DNA of 64,000 nt from Siphonodentalium dalli. Its lineage: Eukaryota > Mollusca > Scaphopoda > Gadilida > Siphonodentaliidae. The notes below the pieces were generated by a model. That model searched no databases. It was not told where the DNA came from and saw only the letters and a list, made by a program, of their open reading frames with translations. This document shows, one piece after another, positions 43,639-55,483 of this stretch (position 1 is the first letter of the stretch; every line of letters starts with the position of its first letter). Both the position numbers and the translations under genes were made by a program. The stretch spans positions 32,120,987 to 32,184,986 of the forward strand of contig CP136063.1 of assembly GCA_032622095.1 (NCBI GenBank). The letters are read 5' to 3'.

Positions 43639-44429
43639 GGTATGTATAAATTTTGAATACTTTTTTTCAAAACAAAATAGGGGTGGGGGATTACTGCCCA
43701 CTAGACCAAGGGTTTCTAGGTTTTGTGATTTCTATAATGTAACCTTTGATGTGAGATGGTGAAAGTGGCTTAAAGCACTATAATAGGGAGAGTTGTGATA
43801 ATGGTGGGCCCCGAATGTGATGGGGCAAATCCCACTATAATATTGTATTGCGGGAAAAGAGGCTGATACATGCATTAACATGTATGTTTTGCCCTCTGTT
43901 AAATGATGAATCACTGTAGTGCTAATATGTGTGACTTATGTGTTGTATTGTGGAAATGACTGATGAAAGTACCACTTTAAATATAATATAACTGACCTGT
44001 CTATTGTATATATATATGCCAAATTATATGAAAATCTACACCCTAAAACAGGTGATATGAATTTGATTTTAATCACCAAACTGTCCTCGTATATCTAGCT
44101 TGATATTTCTTGAATATGTACTGATGCATTGCACAACGACATGTGACATCTCAATATAATTAATACATACACTTCAAATTGGGATGTACTCTGGAATGTT
44201 CTGAAATAGTTTAGGTATAACTTTGATAACATCTTTACTACTAGTAGTGATACCTTATTAATTATATCAAATAGTGGTGGTATTTTATTCCTTTAGTATA
44301 AATATGACTGTAAAGTGGAACTGTCGAGCTGGGCAGAGAGTTTAGTCATAATTAGCCACATGAGCGGGTTAACAGTCAACCTGCTCAATGGGCTGTATAT
44401 CACTCACATTCAATGGCCAGCGTTGGACC

Positions 44430-44784
44430 ATCATTATTAAGGATATCCAGCCATCCTTAAAACCATAATTGAACTGTCGATTTGTGAAGACAAAATCGTC
44501 CAAGACGAAAGACACTTCTTAATTGACTGCCCCCATTATTCCACCAGCGTAGTGAATTACTAAAACTAATGGAGGGAAATTTGATTAATTTTCGACTGAT
44601 GAGTAGATGGGACCAACTGAAGCATATATTAGACAAGAATACATTCGTCATGTACACCACGCGATATCAAAATATCAAAAGCAAGATACACCACGGGTGG
44701 CGTAATAATGACCTTACACAACATTGTGCGAAAGTTTGCAACATAGTCAGGAGGTTTTTCGAGTGCAGATTGAACAATACATAA
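44430..44784 (+). pseudogene. LINE ORF2 C-terminal fragment, plus strand
   Basis: CEDKIVQDERHFLIDCPHY matches the terminal Cys/His motif of LINE ORF2 proteins, followed after a shift by MSRWDQLKHILDKNTF and a basic tail (NIVRRFFECRLNNT) to the stop. No 3' tail is clear. It lies 70 bp from the next fragment, which runs the other way. Confidence 0.65.
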
Positions 44785-44853
44785 ATATTATGATATAATG
44801 TATATTAAGTTACTTGACTGATTGATGTTATTATGATACAGTTTATATATATT

Positions 44854-45174
44854 TTACCCAAATGCTGCCGTCGTTTTGAATATTGATTTCTGAACGCCGG
44901 GTGAACGTTGTTCAATCACGGCATTTCTGATCAAGTTACTGTCAACATTATTAGAAATTTTAATAGCATATGCGGCCATTCTACAAATAGCGTCGATGTA
45001 AAGAGGATAGCTACCCAATTCCGCCCTAACTGCAGTGTTAGATGCATAATTGCCTACTCCGAATACTATTTTGCAGAATTTTATGTGTAACTTTTCGCAT
45101 TCTAGCCTATCGTAGTTCTTAGACGTTGCTTCCACTCCCCATATTTCACTTCCGTATAAGACAATTGGCTTGAT
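44854..45174 (-). pseudogene. LINE ORF2 fragment downstream of RT, minus strand
   Basis: The minus frame reads IKPIVLYGSEIWG near its start, then HIKFCKIVFGVGNYASNTAV and ELGSYPLYIDAICRMAAYAI. This is the region after the reverse transcriptase domain of many LINEs. The frame continues upstream beyond the MITE, at 45763-45815 (VSTSMKLYEKL), which shows that the MITE cut it. Confidence 0.7.
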
Positions 45175-45762
45175 TAAAGGGGTACTGTACGCCATTTTCA
45201 ATAAATTCCCGGTGATAACAACGATCTATTATCGATACTATATAGAAATATAAGTAATTTGAGTCGAAGATGTATTCTGTAAATGCTCAGGTTAATAGGC
45301 TATCTTAAAATTTAATAATTTAAAAGTTAATAATTTAATATAAATTGATTTTATGGCTCCAGCGTCTCTTAAAATTCGAATTTCCGTGTACAAAACGTAA
45401 TCAAATTATAATTGAGGGATACTGGATTAGGAAAACAATTGCACACACGACCGTTTGAAACATTATGCTTATACGGGGAGAAAACCCAAGCCACTCATTG
45501 ACTAGTGACGGTACACTAACTTAAATGATTATATGGGACTACTAAGCATATAATATAATGTTTATTTGATTCATTTGGTTGAAAACTTTACAAAAATTAC
45601 TCGACAACGACAATTTGTATTTTTGCATTCCGGTAAATTTGCCATCCGTAACAATACTTCGTACTCAACAGATTTTAAAAAAATGGAAAAGTTGTTACCT
45701 TATTCTCCGACTCGGGGATTATAGAAACCAACAACAACATCTTGGGTACAGTACCCCTTTAA
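45174..45762. mobile_element. TTAA MITE, AGGGGTACTGTAC family, copy 1
   Basis: TTAA at both edges and ends AGGGGTACTGTAC / GTACAGTACCCCT. Inserted in a LINE ORF: deleting the element and one TTAA gives a continuous LINE frame. Length 589 bp, non-coding. Related in inverse orientation to 63292-63896. Confidence 0.87.
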
Positions 45763-45815
45763 CTTCTCATATAATTTCATAGACGTACTCACTGGTAGGG
45801 GTGCTGTGCTGTCGG
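45763..45815 (-). pseudogene. LINE ORF2 fragment, part beyond the MITE
   Basis: VSTSMKLYEKL on the minus strand joins to IKPIVLYG at 45174. It ends within about 50 bp. Confidence 0.6.
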
Positions 45816-45871
45816 AAAATAAGAGATGGTCAGTAAAAGTTTAATATTTCACATCCCCTCTCTACCATTTC

Positions 45872-46215
45872 AGGCACCACAACACCAGATGCATCCGCCG
45901 CTTCAACCTTCCACCTCATCCCCTCAGAGACGCCAAATACACCTATTGGAAACAGCAAAATACCAAGACAATAAAGCAGACCAAGACACTGCCATCAACC
46001 CCTACCATATCAACGACATCACCAACACCCATACAGATTATCCATGTTACAGACGACGGGATGTAAGCTATCTGAGAGACGCCCAGATAGCCCATCCCGT
46101 CCCCACACAGCACTCAAGACACAAGACAAAGAACAAAGAACAAAGAACAAACCACCTACCACCAACAGCTTCGGACCTGCTTCCTCCTTCGGGGACATGA
46201 TAACCAACAACGCTC
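45872..46215 (+). other. Candidate exon, Pro/Gln/Thr-rich, unknown
   Basis: An acceptor-like CTCTACCATTTCAG is followed by a stretch open in more than one frame (for example PQHQMHPPLQPSTSSPQRRQ). Low complexity makes the frame uncertain. AAGACAAAGAACAAAG repeats lie at 46120-46150. I cannot say that it is coding. Confidence 0.2.
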
Positions 46216-46825
46216 TTCAGCGACAAACCAGAATCCAACAAGAAGGTTGTGCCCTACCAATGGATCTACTAAAAGACGGGACGGGACGATTTTCCGGGAC
46301 GGGACGGAACGATTTGTCTAAAAGACATGAAAATGTGAACATAATGCTAGTTTTTCTGTTAAGATTTTCGACCGATTTTCGTTCGATGGAATGGAGATTT
46401 TTCAAGAATGGAGGTGTCATCATCCCGTCGATAAAAACATTACTTTTACCACCAGAAACAAGTTCAAACTTCTATTTTACTATTTAGTATATATTAGACA
46501 AACATTTTCTGCAATAATCCGTCACCCAAACATGAAAATGTAAACGAAATATGACTTTTAGTGTTTAGATTATCGTCCCAGAAGTGATAAATTTCCCTAA
46601 GTTCGACGCTTCGTTATTAGAACGGCCACCGTTCAGCATACGCTCAATTTTATCGGGAAAACACCATATTCGTATAGAGTAGATACCAATAAACAAGTTG
46701 AGACCATGTTTGTGCCTCTAAACTCTTTCATTTCCGAATAAAATGACTTTTAAATATTCGTTTCGTTATAAGTTTCAAATTAATTTTGAAATATATAACA
46801 CTTGCGACATATTGCATGTTATTCC

Positions 46826-47990
46826 AAAAACTCTGTCAACAACCATAGGTACATATATACATCAAATTACTTTTATTATTGGGCCCAAATATATAATGTT
46901 CCAAAATTCCGTTAATCCTCATGCATGTACATCAGACCGGATCATGTATATAAACCTTCAAGTTTTAGGATGATTTTTTTTTTAAACATTCATTAATGTC
47001 GAAAGAAAAACTATTATTAATTCATATGCTATAAAATACAAAAGTTACACATACACGTAAAGACATATATATGTGGGCAATTTCACGAAGTTGTACTATA
47101 TTGAGTCCCTCGGTGATATCGGAACAAAATATAAACCCAATTTTAAATTTAGCATTTCCAAAAACTGTCAACAATCATAGGTACATATATACATCAAATT
47201 ACTTTTATTATAGGGCCCAAATATATGTTCCAAAATTCCGTTAATCCTCATGCATGTACATCATACCGGATCATGTATATAAACCTTCAAGTTTTAGGAT
47301 GATGTTTTTTTTAAACATTCATTAATGTCGAAAGAAAAACTATTATTAATTCATATGCTAAATTTAAAATTGGGTTCATATTTTGTTCCGATATCACCGA
47401 GGGACGTAACATAGTACAACTTCGTGAAATTGCCCACATATACAGGGGGGGGGGGGGTGAAAAAAAAATTCCGGCACGTGTGGGTGGGTGGTCAAAGCCA
47501 TCAACAAGCAATTTTTTTTAGTGTTTTGGCAATGAGTTGGGCTTCAAAACCACTTTGAATGAGATAAATAATGTAATTCTAACTGTAAACTGACTGCAGG
47601 CAGTTATCGTGCTGTATTTTGTTGATAATTTTGAAATCAAAGATGGCCGCTGGCAGCCATGTTTTTTTGGCCGAATGACCTCAAAATGACTCATTCCTAT
47701 TTACATGTCCATGTTAACAACCATGATAAATAGTATGCACAGAAATTCATATACAGCTGTTTACAGTGAATCCCCCCCGCAAATCTCTGTATTAGTGTTA
47801 AAAGGGGGGGTGGGTGTCAAAAAATTGTCGGAACAAACTGCCGAAAACGGAAAAAAAATTGGCGGTGGGGGTGGGTGAGTACAAAAAATGATCGGAAGGG
47901 AAAAAATGCCATACGTACCTGAAAAAAAATTCCGACCCCCGCCCCTGACATATATGTCTTTACGTGTATGTGTAACTTTTGTATTTTATA
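46826..47990. repeat. Direct plus inverted duplication
   Basis: Block A (46826-47032, with ACATATATACATCAAATTAC and ATGTCGAAAGAAAAACTATT) is repeated at 47160-47362. Block B between them (47033-47159, with ACACGTAAAGACATATATAT and TCGGTGATATCGGAACAAAA) recurs in inverse at 47363-47442 and, after an insertion, at 47948-47990. The order A-B-A-(B inverse) can fold back. Confidence 0.85.
47443..47947. mobile_element. hAT-like MITE nested in block B inverse
   Basis: Starts CAGGGG and ends CCCCTG, with arms of about 30 bp that also share AAAAAAATTCCG. Flanked by ACATATA on both sides (7 bp visible; hAT elements make 8). Removing it restores block B. Interior carries further GGTGGG stretches and no ORF. 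CAGGGG ends are typical of hAT transposons. Confidence 0.75.
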
Positions 47991-48129
47991 GTATTTTATG
48001 ATTATTGATGTATTATTATGATGTAATTTACGTATTTATTTATTGATATATATCATTTCATTCAATTTGGAAAAGCCCGCCCAATAAAGTCCAAAAAGCC
48101 CACATAAAGTAATACAAAGTTGGCAAATT

Positions 48130-48330
48130 GGTCTCCTAGGTGGGTGACTAGTTGAAAAGTTCCGAAATATCTGGAATATCCTGTTGAAAATTTTATAATA
48201 GTAGATGTAGATTTGGAAAATTTGGACACCAACGGGGAGGGGGTGCATATGGAATTTCCGAAATTTGGAATTTTTAGGCCAGTTGATTTGGAAAATTTGG
48301 ATCCAAGGGGAGGGGGTGCACCAAACTTTA
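48130..48330. repeat. Two copies of a GATTTGGAAAATTTGGA repeat
   Basis: GATTTGGAAAATTTGGA with AGGGGAGGGGGTGCA-like text occurs at 48211 and 48287. Confidence 0.7.
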
Positions 48331-48339
48331 AATTGAGAA

Positions 48340-50160
48340 GGTAGTTTTTCTCCTTGAATAAGGCGACAGATTATATATGAAGTATAACTCGCAAGCCAGC
48401 ATGTCGACCAAATGGACTGTCTTCTTTCTTCACATTGAACATGCACGTATAACAAAACTCCCTCCATATCAGTCAATAACTGTATATTGTATGCCCCCAG
48501 TAGTCACAATATTTGTGTCCACTGAGCTCATCTGCTTCCACATTCTCCTCTCAATGTATCACACACTATGATGCTGCCGCATAATCGATGGAATTGTGCA
48601 TTATTGGTGGAACGTGGCCCTTTTTGGTAGACCAAGTGTGGTAACTCTACTGTTATAATGACACCAATCGCAAATCATTTGGTCCAAGAGCATGCAAGAT
48701 TGATAACTCTAAAGTTGTTGGACCACGAATACATGAATTATGTGTCTACGCATTGCTAAATGGTACAATCAGGGGATGTGCACTGCATTATAATCGGCAA
48801 TGATTTTCTACATAGTGTGATGCTATTTATTAATTTAGAAACATGTTTCAATTAAGTACGGTACGGTAGTGTTAATATTTAGAAAATGATGAGGTATTTT
48901 GTCATAAATATATATAATTCACTAGTATACTCGTCACGTGTGTATAAAGCTGGCTGCAAAATAACATGCATGCACTGTGTAGATAATTTGCAAAATAAAA
49001 TGTCTAATGCAGTACACATCGCTGGATAGCACCATTTAGCGAAGCGAAGCGTAGAAAAACAAGTGTATGTGAGGCCGCACTCCCGATTAATGTACATAAT
49101 TATATCTCAGATGGATACATCATACATGCATATAATATGCACGCATAGTTGCGTACACACGAATATTGCAGAAATCACACAGGCCTATAAGAATTGCCCA
49201 TGACTGCAGGCGTTGGAATTTCTGACAAGATTGTTTCTAAAACAATATAACACAACAAAAAATAAATTTTTATTTGTTTTGTGCGATATTTTCTTTAGAA
49301 ATGATCTTTTCAGAAATACCTGTGATAAAATATAGCGGAGCGCGTCACATGATGCATGATTCAAGCCATACAATGTCTCTAATGAAAATTTCAAAGTAGT
49401 TTTATTAACATAATGTATAGTGTACGTATATACACATAAATACAACATATCGGATTTCTATTAACTTAAATATGCATAATTCGGTCATAAATGGGAAAAC
49501 CACTTATATAAATTGCCTAAATTTTGGCAACAAATACAATCCAATTTCAGGAAGAAAAAACAAACCGAAATGCCAACATTTAAGGAAACTATGTCAAATT
49601 TGTCGGGAAAATTTCCCGAATTTTGAGGCTTACCTATTTTGGTGAGGGCATTGATCAATCAACTGTGGAGGAAGCAAAATATTTAAAGTTTCTCCGCTAT
49701 ATATAAATTAAATCATATTAAGTGCAATATTGTGTTGTTGATATTGATTTGTTATGAATAATATTCCATGTATTTATTATATTATTTATTATATAGTCTT
49801 GAAAAGCAATATATTATAGTATTATATGTGAAATTGTTTTGTTACTTAAGCCAGCTGCATGGTATTTAATATATTTAACCTGTCGAAAGTTAATTAATCT
49901 GTACTGTTCTGCATCACTCGACACCTTCGGACACATGTGCGATTTTGTCTAACGTAGAACTAAGGTAGACATTTTCTAACATAAAGCATACGTGAAATTT
50001 TATAGTTCTTTTAATGGGGATTTTCGAAGATAGAACTACTGTGCAGTCTTCTAAGCTGAGCACACGTGAAATATGTTAGTTTTATAGCTCCGCCCATCTC
50101 ACTTTTGACAGTTAAATTTCGACATTAGATCGTCGGTGACCGTCTTATAAGAATTCAGGT
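48340..50160. other. No supported gene
   Basis: AT-rich. TTTTGGTGAGGG occurs at 49638 as well as at the border at 50190, so an element end may lie there. No coding region found. Confidence 0.45.
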
Positions 50161-50201
50161 TAGATCTAACTTAGTTTTATGTTAGCCGTTTTTGGTGAGG
50201 G

Positions 50202-50229
50202 GATGTTACCAATGATGTAATAATAACGG
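50202..50229. repeat. 28-bp direct repeat, right copy
   Basis: Identical to 35406-35433; here the protein frame goes on (DVTNDVIITDYSRQDS, QYAPLTKQC). Confidence 0.9.
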
Positions 50230-50845
50230 ATTACTCAAGACAAGATAGTATACAATACGCTCCACTGACTAAACAGTGTCAGATAAATAAATGCATCCAC
50301 TAAATTGGAATTGACTGTCCAAAATCATCTTGAATACAATGGCAGTGATGAAATTAAAGATCAGTTTCAAACAAAACTAATTACTGGAGATGGTAATTGC
50401 TTTTTCCGAGCGTTATCATTTGCCTCAACTGGTACAGAAAATCAACATTCTAATGTTCGAGACGCTGTTGTTCAGCACCTTCCGATGAATGCTGATAAGT
50501 TCCAGCAATGCTTACGTCCTGGGTTTCAAAATATTCAAGAATATACTATTATGTCCTCAATGAATATTGATGGATCATGGGCAACAGAGTTGGAAATTCT
50601 TTCAGTTGCTGATTTGTTGAACATAGACATATTCACATATCAGTCCTCATGGCTACGATATCCACCAAAGGATTTTGATATAAACAGAAAATGAGAGCCA
50701 CATGCTTTGTATTTGCCTTGTGGAAAACTCTTGATTGGTTACACTTGTCACCGTACAATTCAGAATAAAAAGATTCCAACAGGCTGGCAGGGTTGGGGGA
50801 ATTACAGTGGCTGCTTTGTCAACAGTATGAGTTTAGAGACCATAC
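50230..50845 (+). pseudogene. OTU-family cysteine protease domain of the Helitron relic
   Basis: The frame 50305-50694 contains ITGDGNCFFRALSFASTGTE, the D-G-N-C-F core of OTU proteases with the nucleophile Cys, then NVRDAVVQHL, and GSWATELEILSVADLLNIDI, where OTU domains have their second half (G-W-E---A). A stop at 50692 precedes the remainder; other frames continue LYLPCGKLLIGYT and GWQGWGNYSGCFVNSMSLET to about 50850, where the catalytic His would be expected. OTU enzymes remove ubiquitin. In Helitrons of animals such domains are fused to the Rep/helicase protein; their role there is unknown. Upstream frame joins to the C76-like half at 35 kb. Confidence 0.7.
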
Positions 50846-51034
50846 CTGATTAACTGAAACATATTAATAACCTAGAGACACATCTAATAGCACCATTGAT
50901 AATTTGATACCCTTCATCAAACTGTTGAAATTACACAGATCGAGGCTCTATATTGTTGGCATGCATGGTCCTGTTGTATGTGTTCCCACTGACATAAGTA
51001 AAACAACAGATGTGTTACCTCAAAGAGAAGACAC

Positions 51035-51620
51035 TAATACACTATTAAGAGGTTAAACTTAAAAGAAAGATGTGTTATGAGGGTCATTATGAATATGAAT
51101 TTGTTAATCCTCAGAGATTATTGGCAGCCCTTCACTATCTGAAGGAAAACAACGAGTTATTCAAGGACATTACCATTGATGATAACTGGGCTCAATTATC
51201 TATAATTCCAAATGAAAGTTCAACAGATACTGACAATGAAGACACCGACAGTGAAGCTAGCGGTAGTGACTCTGAAAATGGTAGTCGAGACACGGCATTT
51301 CCAATTGATTCATGCCTATAACCTGATGATATTGGTCAGTTTGTTCTTGACAACTACATGTACACTGATCAGATTCTAAACATTGCACCAGCAGAAGAAA
51401 CAGACCAATCTTCCTCCTTAGTGGAGATGATGACATTGAAGCAAAGAGTTTTCCTAAACAATTCCCATCCGGTAAACATACTTTCAAGAGCGAACGGGAT
51501 CAACGAATAACTATGGCTACATACTTCTAACACAAACTTATGCATGTTGACAACAAATTTGCCAGAGATACTACATCACGTGTATATTATCAGATGATTA
51601 AAGTCTCATATACCTAACTA
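51035..51620 (+). pseudogene. Helitron N-terminal regions (DUF6570-like and start of Helitron-like N)
   Basis: LKRKMCYEGHYEYEFVNPQR and LLAALHYLKENNELFKDITI match the segment that precedes the Rep domain in Helitron proteins (the DUF6570 type). It is followed by an acidic linker (DTDNEDTDSEASGSDSENGS), a PDDIGQFVLDNYMYTDQIL and LNIAPAE block, then, across shifts, FPSGKHTFKSERDQRIT, LMHVDNKFARD and VYYQMIKVSYT, the start of the Helitron-like N domain. The HUH nuclease motif and the helicase domain were not found, so the relic stops here. At least three shifts and several stops. Confidence 0.6.
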
Positions 51621-52430
51621 TGTGTTTGCTTTACATAACAATTACTTGTGGGTTACACTTCGTAAAGACCTACACACAACTTTTCCAGCATGATAATTTC
51701 CCAGACAGCACCCTTGAGTTTTATAACATAATGGGCTAGGCACATTAGTTCGCCGGACCAACATCAGCTTATCGTGGACAAATCGGATATTCATATGTAT
51801 ACTTCAACAATAGAAACATTCATCCAAATTCGAAGTTACATTCCAACCATGCAAGTACAGGACATAGCCACAACACCAGGCCATGTACCATCCAATTTAA
51901 TTACACTCATTAGCTGACATACCATGACAGCAACAGCATGTTAAAAACATTAGTACGGCAATTAAGAGACATGCGTGGACAGTCTAAATCCACCATAGCT
52001 TTTATGATCCGTTTTAGCTACATGCCCCGGACAGAAACTCTTGATCCCCAGTTTAACGACCATGGATGATGAATGACCAGAGCTGTGGGTGGTTTACCAT
52101 ATAAGCCAGACCAAGACATCGGAAGGACTGTAGTTATCTTAGCTCTGTTCATATACAGCTAACTTCCTAGAGACTCTATAGCTACTCGCAACGACGTGAC
52201 TGTGTGCATAACTCCATGTGTTCATAACATCATATGTAAATAAATATCGTCGTACTGGTTTTGGTGCAAACCGTGTGCTGTGTGTACTTCCTAGAACCTG
52301 TGAAAACTGAATGTAGCCACCATAATGCTATAGTTTGCAATTCAAGGGTCACTGGAATCGAAGGCGGAAGTATTTGTTTAACTTTCCACTGTCGTTAACT
52401 ATTTAAGGCAAAAAAAAAAAGTTTTGGTTC
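51620..52430. other. Degraded region after the Helitron relic
   Basis: No frame longer than about 60 codons looks like protein. It could hold decayed Rep sequence, but I see no HUH or helicase motif. Confidence 0.35.
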
Positions 52431-52464
52431 TCAGGCCCCGCCGCATTGAATAAAAAGGGCCACT

Positions 52465-52555
52465 GCCAAGGCAGTCGAGTCCGGTCCGGTCTAGGCCATT
52501 CCGTTCCGGTACACATGCCTGGACCGGCCCAAAGCGGTCCAGTCCGCCTATGATA
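52465..52555. repeat. GC-rich GGTCCGGTCC dispersed repeat
   Basis: CCGGTCCGG, GGACCGGCCCAAAGCGGTCC and related words. Similar text recurs at 59885-59945 and 60420-60545. Confidence 0.65.
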
Positions 52556-52569
52556 GGCTATATGTTAAT

Positions 52570-54398
52570 AAATTGTCTGTTTTCTCCAAGTTTTTACTCT
52601 GTATAGTACAAACTATAAGGTTAGTGAGTTCAGTGCATTGCAATGAGGCCATATATGTTAAAATTTACATGGTTTGCCGATTGTATGCATCATTATCTGT
52701 CTATGGTGGGATATACTGGGAACGATGCACGATAATAGTATTTCTAGTAAAGCGAACATTTACTGTTAAATGTATTGGACAGATATCTAGGTAGCTGTAG
52801 GGCCAGAATGTGTTATAATAATCTAACATGGCACTCAACTGATCGTATGCATGATTCGTATCATACTTATTTTCATTAAATTGAAATTTAAACGAAATAA
52901 CTTTACTATTATACAAATGTGGGCTAATATGACTACTAAATTAATATTTGAGTCTTGGAGATTGTGATGGCTGATTGTATAGTCCTGACAATTACAGTTA
53001 CATGTACATGTATATACCTAAGTACAACTACTATATATAATATATCGTCGCTTCGGTATCAAAAGGTCGTATCTCAGGTTTTGGCGCGAAATTTGTTATT
53101 ATTGATTGGGCATCTGTGGTCAACGAGACGTATGAAAAATCAAGGTTGGTGCCCGTCAACCAATCAAAACTATTATACGGTTTTGAAAAAAGACATGCGA
53201 AACTCAAGTTTAGATTCAAAACATCGAAAAAACGCCATCTCTGTTTCACTCGAAGCGTATTAAACCAATAACTACTGTAGGACTTAACTAAGGTGAGTAG
53301 CTTTTAGTTAAATAAATCAACATACCATTGGAATAGTGATATGCGCCAAACGACTAATTAATGGTTTATTTCAAGTAAAATCGGGCGTTCTTCGTGACGG
53401 CAAAACATTTCCCCAAATTTTCGCCTTTTGAGCCCATATTGGCCCCGTAACAATACAACAATTTATCTTACAATATAGCTATATTTCATCAAATACACGC
53501 GAAAACGCCTAGGCGGTTTCCGATCTTGTATCCTGGATGGCAACAAGGATATCTTCGATGGCAACAGCTGGTGCACGTGCGTTTCGACAACTGGCTTGTT
53601 TTCAAAACAAAACGTCTAAATAACCAACTAAAAGTCGTAAAATAATATACTCGTGTGCTACGAATGTAAAATAATCAATAATTAGTTCAATAAAGTTGAC
53701 AAAATGTGGAGACAGGGCCCAAAAAGCTCAAAATAACCACCCAAAAATGTTTGGAAATCGAAAAAGTTACGAAGTTTACACATTGTTAACAGCGCGCACG
53801 AATACGGACTATTTTGACAATTTCTATTTTAACGAAGTAGGGAATTCCCCGTAATTCAGTACGGTCTTGATCAAAAGCTACTGAACGCATTTTTTATTCG
53901 ATAAAATACAGAATGGAAAATCAAATTAATTTTATCTTATGTTAAGGATATAAAACACAATACTTACGAAAAGTCCGTGATTTAGTGCATTTCATCTAAA
54001 TGAAGTTTAATGGGTTATTTTAGTGCGAGTCAGAACTCGATTGTCGAAGTGTCGGAAAGTTCAAAATTCACCAAAACTCTGAATGGACAGTCATCTCCGG
54101 CAATGCCTCTCGCCAACACTATCACTATCCAAGGAGATTGCACCATAAAATAATACAATTATACTGTTAAAAGTGACAATTATGTCGAACATATGAAACG
54201 AAAATATCGTCGCCTCTTCATTGAATCGGATTCCAGCCAAAGTGAATTTGAATAGTGACGTGAATTTCTCAGAATTTGACTTATCACAACGTCGCGTGCT
54301 GAGAATATTGTGTACGTTGTGTGTTACGCGTAATAAAATAGTTCCTGTTTTAAATTGAGTTTTATTGCATTTTTATGGGACGAATTGTAAGATAAATT
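52570..54398. other. No supported gene
   Basis: AT-rich. ACAATTTATCTTACAAT at 53458 is the inverse of ATTGTAAGATAAATTG at 54384, which might be a short TIR pair. Nothing coding is supported. Confidence 0.45.
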
Positions 54399-54557
54399 GG
54401 TTATCATCACCCTGTGTGTTTCCGAGATCGGTATTCAAGTCTCGCTGCCTTCTCTGGGCTCTCTATCGCCTCGTCCTACGGACTCGTCGATAGACTGCCC
54501 AGAGAAGGCAGCTCGACTTGAATACGGATCTCAGAAACACACATGGTGGCGATAACC
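54399..54557. repeat. 159-bp palindrome
   Basis: Arms begin GGTTATC and include GTGTGTTTC-GAGATC, GTATTCAAGTC and GCTGCCTTCTCTGGGC; the centre is ATCGCCTCGTCCTACGGACT. Nearly all bases pair, so it can form a hairpin. Confidence 0.88.
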
Positions 54558-54956
54558 TATATATATGGTAGAATGAATCGTGGTTTGATTATATTACCCC
54601 ATAATGATTTTTTTTCCTCTTAAGCACTGGTCCCCCCATCCATTTCCCCAAAATTATTCTATACGACATTTTGACACTGACGAATGCATGCGAATATTTT
54701 GCAGCATGACGAGGTACGACATTTTCATTCCATAATTCTTCTGTATAGTTGGTGTCAATTCAGCCATTTTCTATATTGGATCCGTTTAAAGCACATGCAC
54801 CGATAATAAGGTCCGATATACAATGGCCGGGCTGCCCGGGCACAATAAATAATACAGAGAATAAATTTTACCAACCCAGAAAATTGCTTGGAACACCCAA
54901 AAATTGTTATTTTATTCATGTTATGGTATATTTCTGGGCATCTTCGTTAAATGTCA

Positions 54957-54980
54957 TGGGGGGGGGGGGGGGGGGGGGGG
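54957..54980. repeat. Poly(G) run of about 22 bp
   Basis: Uninterrupted G run directly before the large foldback element; could form a quadruplex or be an assembly weak point. Confidence 0.9.
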
Positions 54981-54997
54981 TTCGCGCGACGTGAGGA

Positions 54998-55476
54998 TCG
55001 GTTGCATTCCGAGAAAGAGACGGTGGAATTCCGATAAACAGGACGGTGGCAACCGAGATTTTCTTTGTGTGTCAGCATTCAAATGGTATTTCGGCGACAC
55101 CTCAGGATTCATATCATTATATCGTTAATCAAGTTATTAATACCCATCAAATTCTAGACGCTACAGTGAGTAAACCCAATAGAATGGCCATTTAAAAGTA
55201 AGCGACGGTTCGTTTTCCGTTACAGACGCGCGACGGTTCATTTATTATCGGAAAAAGAACAGTCGCTGGACTTTTAAATGGTTATTCTATTGGTTTTACT
55301 CACTCTAGCGTCTAGATTTTGATGGGTATTGGTAACTAAATAACCGTATGATGATATGAAACCTGATTTGTCACCGCAATTCCGTGTGAATGACTAAACG
55401 CGAAGAAAATTTCGTCGCCGAAAGCGAACCGTCTCGTTTATCGGATTGCCACCGTCTCTTTATCGGAATGCAACCT
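54998..55476. mobile_element. Foldback element, arms of about 235 bp
   Basis: The whole stretch is an inverted repeat centred near 55232. Outer arms share GTTGCATTCCGA-AAAGAGAC and GGTGGCAA, inner arms share GCCATTTAAAAGT, CCAATAGAAT and TACTCACT-TAGCGTCTAGA. About 85-90% pairing. No coding capacity. Confidence 0.82.
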
Positions 55477-55483
55477 CGTGATA

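Larger units (their letters stand above)
35434..50201. mobile_element. 14.8-kb block separating the two halves of the Helitron relic
   Basis: The reading frame that ends DVTNDVIIT on the left continues after the second copy of the same 28 bp on the right. The right edge ends TTTTTGGTGAGGGG, close to the terminus of the TAGCTA segment (TTTTTGGTAGGGG). The left edge begins TTTAGAACTAAC and has no clear matching inverted end. Both borders carry repeats of ACGTTAGAATTATGTTAG or ATATGTTAGTTTTATAG. The block may be one insertion or several. Confidence 0.4.

Noticed and set aside
48036-48476. Minus-strand 146-codon open frame
   Set aside because: Includes a direct repeat (GATTTGGAAAATTTGGA) and has low-complexity Phe/Ile content; no conserved motif.
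53458-54400. 17-bp inverted pair as a DNA transposon
   Set aside because: Arms are short, the flanks show no duplication and the interior looks unremarkable; kept only as a remark.
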